Source: an uncultured Methylococcaceae bacterium (lineage in GTDB: Bacteria > Pseudomonadota > Gammaproteobacteria > Methylococcales > Methylomonadaceae). From it: a stretch of 7,259 nt of DNA. The position numbers and the translations under genes were made by a program. Every line of letters begins with the position of its first letter. The stretch's first letter is position 1. Of the stretch, positions 1 to 5,396 are shown piece after piece. The stretch spans positions 1-7,259 of the forward strand of contig CAIQND010000260.1 of assembly GCA_903873045.1 (NCBI GenBank). The letters are read 5' to 3'. The notes under the pieces are model-generated. The model was not told the origin of the DNA. It saw only the letters and a program-made list of their open reading frames with translations, and did not search any database.

Positions 1-410
1 GGGCGCATGATGTCCTGAACCGTCATGGTCTTGTTTTGTAATACCCGCGCCAGTAAATCTTTGGCCAACAAAACGCCAACCACTTTACTGCGATCCCCGT
101 CAATGACTGGATAACGGGAATGACAAAACTCAATGACCAATGGATAGATGGTTTCCAGTTCGGCTTCTTTGGGCACCACGACCATTTGAATGCGCGGAAT
201 CATAATATCCCTGACCCGCATTTGCGACACTTGCAACACACCTTCAATCATGGATAAGGCATCGGTATCCAATAACCGGTTTTCCCTCGCTTCTCGTAGT
301 ATTTCAAGAAGATCATCCAAATCTTGTGGCTCCCCGGAAAATAATTGCGTGATTCTTTCCACCCAACGCTTTCTGGGGAGGTTGCTACTGGGAGGTTGGT
401 CGTCGCTCAT
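1..410 (-). CDS. corC: CorC/YbeX-type CBS-domain protein, N-terminal part (cut by window edge)
   Basis: This is the first 136 codons of a CorC-like cytoplasmic protein; the 3' part lies beyond position 1. Family knowledge: CorC (YbeX) has paired CBS domains and a C-terminal CorC/HlyC domain, and is linked to Mg/Co efflux and, through its neighbours, to ribosome function. Seen: a charged N-terminus with a helix rich in Asp, Leu and Glu (residues about 29-43), then VRDIMIPR (66-73), the typical entry to CBS domain 1. CBS domain 1 runs to about residue 128, with HSRYPVIDGD and VVGVLLAKDLL. The start of CBS domain 2 (VQDIM) is at the edge. No membrane segments precede the CBS domains, so this is the short CorC form, not the CNNM/DUF21 membrane form. 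The ATG at 410-408 overlaps the ybeY stop as ATGA, with an AGGA Shine-Dalgarno element upstream inside ybeY. Identification is firm; the transport role is inferred from the family. Confidence 0.9.
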   Translation of the reverse strand, partial: MSDDQPPSSNLPRKRWVERITQLFSGEPQDLDDLLEILREARENRLLDTDALSMIEGVLQVSQMRVRDIMIPRIQMVVVPKEAELETIYPLVIEFCHSRYPVIDGDRSKVVGVLLAKDLLARVLQNKTMTVQDIMR

Positions 411-868
411 TCTTGATTGTCCTGTAGATAGGGATTTTTTATGGTTAACTGCTTTAAAATGGCTATTTCTTTATTTTCCATCAGTTCGGCTTCCTCATCG
501 TCGAGATGATCGTAGCCCAATAAATGTAAGACGCCATGCACAATAATATGCGCCCAATGATCGCTTAAGATTTTATGTTGTTCCAGCGCCTCTTTTTCCA
601 GAACCGGGGCGCAAACGACCAAATCGCCGAGCAAGTTCAGCTCAATGCCTTCAGGCACTTCAACGGGAAAACTCAAGATATTGGTCGGGCCTGATTTATG
701 GCGGTACTGTTCATTGAGTTCGGCACTTTCCTGTTCATCGACAATGCGTACAACGATTTCGGTGTCTTGATTGAAACCTTCCAGTGCCGCATCCACCCAT
801 TGTTGAATGTGTTCTTGGTCAGGCTGCCCTTTTGAGTTAAAAATGGTTTGGATTTCGATTAGATTCAT
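407..868 (-). CDS. ybeY: Endoribonuclease/rRNA maturation factor YbeY
   Basis: YbeY is a zinc-dependent single-strand endoribonuclease of the UPF0054 family. It acts in 16S rRNA 3'-end maturation and 70S ribosome quality control in the cytoplasm. The protein is 153 residues, a normal length for the family. The signature HGVLHLLGYDH lies at residues 111-121, giving the three zinc-ligand histidines H111, H115 and H121. The conserved segment YRHKSGPTNILSFP (55-68) supplies the invariant arginine R56 (equivalent to R59 in E. coli) in the catalytic cleft. GDLVVCAPV (81-89) is the usual central strand. The ATG at 868-866 overlaps the ybeZ stop by four bases (ATGA). No clear Shine-Dalgarno sequence is visible before it, which suggests translational coupling to ybeZ. 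The 3' end overlaps corC in the same way. Nothing is missing or truncated. Confidence 0.97.
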   Translation of the reverse strand: MNLIEIQTIFNSKGQPDQEHIQQWVDAALEGFNQDTEIVVRIVDEQESAELNEQYRHKSGPTNILSFPVEVPEGIELNLLGDLVVCAPVLEKEALEQHKILSDHWAHIIVHGVLHLLGYDHLDDEEAELMENKEIAILKQLTIKNPYLQDNQE

Positions 869-1836
869 GAGTTGGTTTTGGTTTGCTCATACGCTTCATA
901 AGCGGAAACAATGCGCTGCACTAAAGGATGCCTGACGACATCGCGCACGCCAAAAAAAGTAAAGCTGATGCCTTCAACATCCTTAAGCACTTCAAGTACA
1001 TGCCGCAAGCCGGACATTTTTTCCGAGGGCAGATCGGTTTGCGTAACATCCCCTGTCACAACCGCAGTCGATCCAAAACCCACCCGAGTCAGAAACATTT
1101 TAATTTGTTCGGTCGTGGTGTTTTGCGCCTCATCCAGAATGATAAAAGCGTCATTCAAGGTGCGTCCACGCATAAAAGCCAGCGGTGCCACTTCGATAAT
1201 GCCTTTATCAAGCATTTTTTCAACCCGGTCAAAGCCCAGCATTTCGTATAAGGCATCATACAAAGGCCGTAAATACGGGTCGACTTTTTGCGCCATGTCA
1301 CCGGGTAAAAAGCCCAGTTTTTCACCGGCTTCTACCGCAGGCCTTACCAGAATTATTTTTCTGACTTGTTCATTTTGCAGTGCTTCAATGGCACAGGCAA
1401 CCGCCAGATACGTTTTTCCGGTTCCGGCCGGCCCTACACCAAAATTAATATCATGAGAGACAATCTTTCTTAAGTAGGCTTGTTGATTAGCGCCCCGGCC
1501 TTTAATCAGGCCAATTTTTGTTTTGATAGCGACTTCTGGTTCAGATGCCTCGCCCGAAGTTTCTAAAATGCCATCAATAGAGGCATCCTGCATGGCCAAA
1601 TGAATCAGTTCGGCAGTTAATTGTTCTTTTTCAGTGCTGGCAAATAATTTTTGCATCACTGCACAAGCGGCCTTGACCGAATCATCCAAGCCGGTCACTT
1701 TAAACTGGTTGCCGCGATTGGCTATTTCAACCTGAAGGCGTTTTTCTATCTGTCTTAAATGCGTGTCTAACTGACCACAAAAGTTGGATAATCTGCCATT
1801 ATCGGCAGGGAGCAAAGATATTTCCTGAGAAGTCAT
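865..1836 (-). CDS. ybeZ: PhoH-like ATPase YbeZ
   Basis: This is a cytoplasmic P-loop ATPase of the PhoH family that, by family knowledge, partners YbeY in RNA metabolism and rRNA processing. At 323 residues it is close to the E. coli protein. Residues about 1-110 form the N-terminal RNA-binding-like region of YbeZ proteins, and the PhoH ATPase core follows. Walker A is GPAGTGKT (135-142) and Walker B is FIILDEAQN (231-239). The PhoH-specific segment VRPAVEAGEKLGFLPGD (164-180) and TGDVTQTDLP (261-270) are intact. The ATG at 1836-1834 is 9 bases downstream of the miaB stop. No good Shine-Dalgarno sequence lies before it, so reinitiation after miaB is likely. No later Met gives a better start. 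The gene is complete, and its 3' end overlaps ybeY by four bases. The symbol ybeZ is preferred over phoH because of the ybeY neighbour. Confidence 0.96.
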   Translation of the reverse strand: MTSQEISLLPADNGRLSNFCGQLDTHLRQIEKRLQVEIANRGNQFKVTGLDDSVKAACAVMQKLFASTEKEQLTAELIHLAMQDASIDGILETSGEASEPEVAIKTKIGLIKGRGANQQAYLRKIVSHDINFGVGPAGTGKTYLAVACAIEALQNEQVRKIILVRPAVEAGEKLGFLPGDMAQKVDPYLRPLYDALYEMLGFDRVEKMLDKGIIEVAPLAFMRGRTLNDAFIILDEAQNTTTEQIKMFLTRVGFGSTAVVTGDVTQTDLPSEKMSGLRHVLEVLKDVEGISFTFFGVRDVVRHPLVQRIVSAYEAYEQTKTNS

Positions 1837-1845
1837 GATGATAAA

Positions 1846-3201
1846 TCAGAGTGGGTTGATGATTTTATCCAGAGACGCCTCAACAAGTCGACCCCGTAAA
1901 GAATTGGGTAAGGCTTCAGCAATCAGCACATCGACAAACTGTCCGGCTAATCTGGGATGGCCAATAAAATTGACTACCCGGTTATTTTCGGTTCTGCCCT
2001 GCATTTGTAGCGGATTCTTCTTGGCTTGGCCTTCGACTAAAACAGTTTGCACGGTGCCAATCATGCTATTGGAAATAGCAATAGCCATTTCATTAATCCG
2101 GTTTTGAAAACGCTCCAAACGTTGTTTTTTTACTTCCGCAGGCACATCATCAGGCAAATCGGCGGCGGGTGTTCCCGGGCGCTGACTATAAACAAAGCTA
2201 AAGGACAAATCGAAACCAATGTCTTCAATGAACGCTAAAGTCTCTTCAAATTCGGCATCGGTTTCACCCGGAAAGCCAATAATAAAATCCGAAGACAAGC
2301 TGATATTAGGACGGACTAAACGCAATTTGCGGATAGTTTCCTTGTAATCAGCACTGGTATGGCCGCGCTTCATCATTTTTAAAATGTTATCACTGCCGCT
2401 TTGTACCGGTAAATGCAAGTGATCCACCAGTTGTGGCAGTTCAGCAAAAGCTTCAATCAAACTATCCGTAAATTCAAGTGGATGTGACGTGGTAAAGCGC
2501 AGACGATCAATTCCATCTATGGCGGCTACATAATGCAGTAACAGTGAAAAATCGGCACTATCACCATCCTCCATTTCGCCGCGATAGGCATTGACATTTT
2601 GCCCCAGTAGATTGATTTCCCTTACACCTTGTTTGGCTAATGTGGTGATTTCAGCAATAACATCTTTTAACGGGCGACTGATTTCTTCGCCACGGGTATA
2701 CGGTACTACGCAAAAAGAACAATATTTACTACAGCCTTCCATCACCGAAACAAAGGCTTTTGGACCTTCCGCTCTCGGTTCGGGCATGGCATCAAATTTT
2801 TCTATTTCAGGAAAAGAAATGTCGATAACGGGTTGATGTTTGCTGATGACTTGATCCAGTAGTTGCGGCAGACGATGCAGGGTTTGCGGCCCAAAAACCA
2901 TGTCCACAAAGGGTGCGCGTTTTTGAATGGCAGAACCCTCCTGACTGGCTACGCAACCACCGACACCAATAATGACATCGGGTCGCTTGTCTTTAATCTT
3001 GCGCCATTTACCCAAGGCTGAAAAAACCTTTTCTTGTGCTTTTTCGCGTATTGAACAGGTATTAAGCAGTAAAACATCGGCCAGTTTTGGATCATCAATC
3101 AATTCAAATCCATGTGACGCTTGCAGTACATCCCGCATTTTATCGGAATCATACTCGTTCATTTGGCAACCGTTGGTTTGAATATAAAGTTTTTTTGTCA
3201 T
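1846..3201 (-). CDS. miaB: tRNA-2-methylthio-N6-dimethylallyladenosine synthase MiaB
   Basis: MiaB is a radical-SAM methylthiotransferase. It converts i6A37 to ms2i6A37 in tRNAs that read codons beginning with U, using two 4Fe-4S clusters. The 451-residue protein shows all three domains. The N-terminal UPF0004 domain carries C12 (NGCQMN), C49 (NTCS) and C83 (GGCVAS), which hold the auxiliary cluster. The radical-SAM core carries CSKYCSFC (157-164), so C157, C161 and C164 form the CxxxCxxC cluster site. Other core motifs are VPYTRGEE, LLGQNVNAY and HLHLPVQSGS. A C-terminal TRAM domain spans about 378-446. The ATG at 3201-3199 gives the typical start (MTKKLYIQTNGCQMN); the Shine-Dalgarno sequence is weak. 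It appears to be the first gene of the miaB-ybeZ-ybeY-corC cluster, since a terminator stands upstream at 3292-3319. MtaB and RimO are excluded by the MiaB-type N-terminus and the operon. Confidence 0.98.
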   Translation of the reverse strand: MTKKLYIQTNGCQMNEYDSDKMRDVLQASHGFELIDDPKLADVLLLNTCSIREKAQEKVFSALGKWRKIKDKRPDVIIGVGGCVASQEGSAIQKRAPFVDMVFGPQTLHRLPQLLDQVISKHQPVIDISFPEIEKFDAMPEPRAEGPKAFVSVMEGCSKYCSFCVVPYTRGEEISRPLKDVIAEITTLAKQGVREINLLGQNVNAYRGEMEDGDSADFSLLLHYVAAIDGIDRLRFTTSHPLEFTDSLIEAFAELPQLVDHLHLPVQSGSDNILKMMKRGHTSADYKETIRKLRLVRPNISLSSDFIIGFPGETDAEFEETLAFIEDIGFDLSFSFVYSQRPGTPAADLPDDVPAEVKKQRLERFQNRINEMAIAISNSMIGTVQTVLVEGQAKKNPLQMQGRTENNRVVNFIGHPRLAGQFVDVLIAEALPNSLRGRLVEASLDKIINPL

Positions 3202-3291
3202 ATTTTATCTGGGCAACTCTTATGGAAATCAGTGAGGTTTTTGGGTTTTATCGAAAGGTAATAAAGCGGGTAACCACCGACGAATGACTCG

Positions 3292-3319
3292 TAAAAAGCG
3301 AAGGTGTATACCTCCGCTT
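3292..3319 (-). terminator. Intrinsic terminator between the redoxin gene and miaB
   Basis: In minus-strand RNA the arms AAGCGGAGGU and ACCUUCGCUU pair over 10 positions around a 4-base loop (3306-3309), with one G-U wobble, and run straight into UUUUU. On the plus strand the same position is an A-C mismatch, so the hairpin is oriented for minus-strand transcription. It lies about 140 bases after the redoxin stop and about 90 bases before the miaB start. It would therefore separate the two units and place the main miaB promoter downstream of it. No convincing miaB promoter was seen: the best pair, TTACCC-N17-TAAAAC, is weak. Confidence 0.75.
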
Positions 3320-3460
3320 ATTTGTTTCAGTTATTATAACCTGAAGACAGATTAAACGAGTAACATGACTGCTTTTAGATGACTGAATTTTGTTTTTTAT
3401 CAGCTTTGTACTGTTGACTGATTATTCACAAGGTTGCAGTTGAAGTATTTTATAAGCGGT

Positions 3461-4120
3461 TTATTCCCGTAACAAGGCTAGTATTTTCTCTTCCAGGTCA
3501 GGATGCGTGCCAAATCCACAGTCTCTTAATATGCCTTTTTTATCCACCAAAATATACGAGGGCGTACCTTGTAAATCAAAAAGCTCAAACGTTTCCGCAT
3601 GATAGGTTAATGACTGAAAGTAATGTTCCACTTGCTGCCAAACATTCTGTTGCCAGGCTTTTGTTTGTTGCTCAAAATCAGGCACACGCGCGTTGATAAA
3701 AAGGGCTATTTTATCTGGAGTTATGTCAGCTTGACGTTTTTTCAAGCGATCCATCGCTACAGGAAACGGGATGCGAAAAGGCCAATGATTGTCTGGCAAT
3801 TTTCCTTGCTGACTGAGTGTGCGGTGCGTTTCACCGATAACCTCACCCTTTTTAAGTAACAAGGTTAAATTTTCCAGATTATTTTTATCAAAATCCTCAA
3901 ACGCTGTTGCAACACCTAATACAGATAAACCGTGATCGCAATAACGCTGATACAAGTCTATTGCCTGCGGTAACGCATACAAAAAACAACCTGGACAATT
4001 TACTTGAAACACTTCTACCAGTACAACGCGACCTGATAACTGATCAAACCCACAGGGCTGACCTTGAACCCAATTGGATAGCAATAATAAGGGGGCTTTT
4101 TGGCCTATTTGTGCTTTCAT
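3461..4120 (-). CDS. Thioredoxin-fold (TlpA/AhpC-TSA-like) redoxin with CPGC active site
   Basis: A 219-residue thiol-disulfide redoxin whose partner is unknown. Seen: an opening typical of the AhpC/TSA-TlpA group (GQKAP, then a short hydrophobic strand, then LSGRVVLVEVFQ). The active site NCPGCF puts C42 and C45 at the usual place after the first core strand. The cis-proline region QGTPSYILVDKKG has P187, and a final strand and helix (ILRDCGFGTHPDLEEKI) complete the fold. About 100 residues separate the strand after the active site (LSVLGVATAFEDF, 65-77) from the cis-Pro. That is longer than in classic thioredoxin and includes a charged, Gln- and Trp-rich helical part (about 120-170). There is no signal peptide or lipobox, so a cytoplasmic location is inferred, unlike most TlpA proteins. 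Additional Cys are C23, C61 and C201. The start is the ATG at 4120-4118 with no evident Shine-Dalgarno sequence. It is transcribed alone between the hairpin repeat and the terminator. The fold is sure; the role is not. Confidence 0.85.
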   Translation of the reverse strand: MKAQIGQKAPLLLLSNWVQGQPCGFDQLSGRVVLVEVFQVNCPGCFLYALPQAIDLYQRYCDHGLSVLGVATAFEDFDKNNLENLTLLLKKGEVIGETHRTLSQQGKLPDNHWPFRIPFPVAMDRLKKRQADITPDKIALFINARVPDFEQQTKAWQQNVWQQVEHYFQSLTYHAETFELFDLQGTPSYILVDKKGILRDCGFGTHPDLEEKILALLRE

Positions 4121-4217
4121 TATTCTGGAAAAACCGGTTGCTTTTCGTGGATGGATAGTTGTTTTTAGACTTATGGCTCAGGCACTTATAAACGTTATGC
4201 GTTGTAGTTATTTACTT

Positions 4218-4286
4218 CCCCCCCTTTGAAAAAGGGGGGTTTATCTAATAAAATCTTCCCTACCCCCTCTTTTACAAAGAGGGGGA
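4218..4286. repeat. Paired G/C-rich hairpin repeat (probable dispersed intergenic element)
   Basis: Two near-perfect hairpins lie side by side. Hairpin 1 (4219-4239) is CCCCCCTTT paired with AAAGGGGGG around a GAA loop. Hairpin 2 (4263-4285) is CCCCCTCTTT paired with AAAGAGGGGG around a TAC loop. An AT-rich linker of about 23 bases (4240-4262) joins them. The C-run/T-run, short loop, A-run/G-run design with two related arms is typical of dispersed palindromic or MITE-like intergenic repeats in several Gammaproteobacteria and cyanobacteria; that is recalled knowledge, and no second copy is in this window. The element begins 9 bases after the trhO stop (minus sense). It may end or protect the trhO transcript, although neither hairpin has a clear U-tract on the minus strand. 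Exact outer ends cannot be set from one copy. Confidence 0.8.
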
Positions 4287-4294
4287 CTGAATGA

Positions 4295-5290
4295 TTACTC
4301 TGCGTTCTGTGCCTGTTCACGCAAAACTTTTTGTTGTCGTTGTAACTTGGCTTCACGCTTGGCAATAAGGGACTTGGCAGCATCAGCACCGATATGCGCT
4401 TCACCCCGCTGTCTGGCTAACTCCATTTGTTTTTCACGTTCCATAAAACGGGATTTCTGAATATCGGTGACTTTATCAAAACAATGCGGACAACTAACCC
4501 CTTGCTGGTATTTATCGCTGGCCTTGTCGACTTCGGTAATCGGTAAGCGACATGCGTTACATTGATCGTAGTTGCCTTTTTCAAGTTGCAGGTTAACCGT
4601 TACCCGCTCATCAAAAACAAAGCATTCACCTTCCCATAACGTTTCTGTTGCCGGGACTTCTTCCAGGTATTTTAAAATGCCACCTTTAAGATGATAAACC
4701 TCGTCAAAACCCTGTTCTTTTAGAAAAGCTGTCGATTTTTCACAACGAATGCCGCCGGTGCAAAACATGGCGATTTTTTTGTGTTTTTCAGGGTTAAGGT
4801 TTTCCTTAACAAAGCGGGGGAACTCACGAAAACTTTCGGTGTTCGGGTTAACGGCATTTTTAAACGTACCCACTTTAAACTCATAGTCATTACGCGTGTC
4901 CACCACAATCACATCGGGATTAGAAATGAGTTGGTTCCAATCAACGGGACTAACGTAGGTGCCGACAACCCTTTTAGGATCAATGCCTTCTATGCCCAGG
5001 GTGACTATCTCTTTTTTAAGTTTAACCTTGGCGCGGTTGAAAGGCATACTGTCGGTAAAAGATTCTTTATAGTCTATATCAGATAGGCGCGGGTCATTAC
5101 GTAACCAATTTAGCACCGTGTTGATGCCTGCACGCGAGCCGGCAATGGTGCCATTAATGCCTTCGTTGGCCAGCAGCAAGGTACCGCGTACTTGATTGGC
5201 TTCCAGTACATTATGTAGTGGTTGACGTAGACCCTGAAAATTTTCCAGGGTGACAAATTTGTACAAAGCACAAACGACTATTTGATTCAT
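4295..5290 (-). CDS. trhO: tRNA uridine(34) hydroxylase TrhO (YceA, rhodanese-like)
   Basis: TrhO catalyses oxygen-dependent hydroxylation of U34 in tRNAs, giving 5-hydroxyuridine, the precursor of cmo5U/mcmo5U. The 331-residue protein (E. coli YceA is about 350) has an N-terminal acylphosphatase-like domain (about 1-95, with GTLLLANEGINGTIAGS). A rhodanese domain follows (about 115-210, with VIVVDTRNDYEFKVG). The catalytic loop is CTGGIRCEKS, with C177 as the active-site cysteine. A C-terminal zinc-knuckle-like part has CNAC (C234, C237) and CPHC (C257, C260), then a basic helical tail. The start is the ATG at 5290-5288, with GAGG seven bases upstream (5298-5301). It has its own promoter at 5342-5370. 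A 5-bp hairpin (5310-5314 with 5322-5326) lies in the predicted 5' leader, outside the Shine-Dalgarno site. It is intact and distinct from sulfurtransferases because of the CTGGIRCEKS loop. Confidence 0.95.
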   Translation of the reverse strand: MNQIVVCALYKFVTLENFQGLRQPLHNVLEANQVRGTLLLANEGINGTIAGSRAGINTVLNWLRNDPRLSDIDYKESFTDSMPFNRAKVKLKKEIVTLGIEGIDPKRVVGTYVSPVDWNQLISNPDVIVVDTRNDYEFKVGTFKNAVNPNTESFREFPRFVKENLNPEKHKKIAMFCTGGIRCEKSTAFLKEQGFDEVYHLKGGILKYLEEVPATETLWEGECFVFDERVTVNLQLEKGNYDQCNACRLPITEVDKASDKYQQGVSCPHCFDKVTDIQKSRFMEREKQMELARQRGEAHIGADAAKSLIAKREAKLQRQQKVLREQAQNAE

Positions 5291-5297
5291 GTTACAG

Positions 5298-5301
5298 CCT
5301 C
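5298..5301 (-). promoter_or_regulatory. Ribosome binding site of trhO
   Basis: GAGG on the minus strand, seven bases before the trhO ATG. It is the clearest Shine-Dalgarno sequence in the window and fixes the start codon at 5290. Most other genes here lack a comparable site. Confidence 0.65.
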
Positions 5302-5341
5302 GTTGCTAACTGGAACGTAAATCCAGCGCAAAAATAAAGTG

Positions 5342-5370
5342 ATTATACTGGAATAGAACCGCTTTGTCGG
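5342..5370 (-). promoter_or_regulatory. Sigma70-type promoter for trhO
   Basis: Read on the minus strand, a perfect -10 hexamer TATAAT (5347-5342) sits 17 bases after CCGACA (5370-5365), which matches the TTGACA consensus at four of six positions. Transcription would start near 5335 and leave a leader of about 45 bases before the trhO ATG. A small dyad AACCG-N6-CGGTT (5357-5361 and 5368-5372) overlaps the -35 region and could be an operator, though a five-base half-site is weak evidence. Confidence 0.6.
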
Positions 5371-5396
5371 TTATAAAAACCACAGACAGGGCAATA

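Noticed and set aside
190..546. Plus-strand open frame across corC and ybeY
   Set aside because: It is antisense to two well-identified overlapping genes, and its translation is low-complexity Arg/Ser-rich.
911..1456. Plus-strand open frame of 181 codons inside ybeZ
   Set aside because: It is wholly antisense to a gene with intact PhoH motifs, its product is Ser/Lys/Thr-rich with no recognisable domain, and it has no supporting start signals.
4218..4286. Double hairpin as a CRISPR array
   Set aside because: There are only two arms, they are self-complementary and not identical, the linker is not a spacer of repeated length, and no cas genes are present.
4195..4404. Minus-strand frame of 69 codons reading through the double hairpin
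   Set aside because: It is half inside trhO in another frame and half repeat translation; a non-coding hairpin repeat explains it better.
4720..4908. Minus-strand frame of 62 codons inside trhO
   Set aside because: It is an out-of-frame shadow of the trhO rhodanese domain.
5291..5396. Terminator for the PQQ-like gene
   Set aside because: The only stems are 4-5 bp with no U-tract after them, so read-through toward trhO cannot be excluded.
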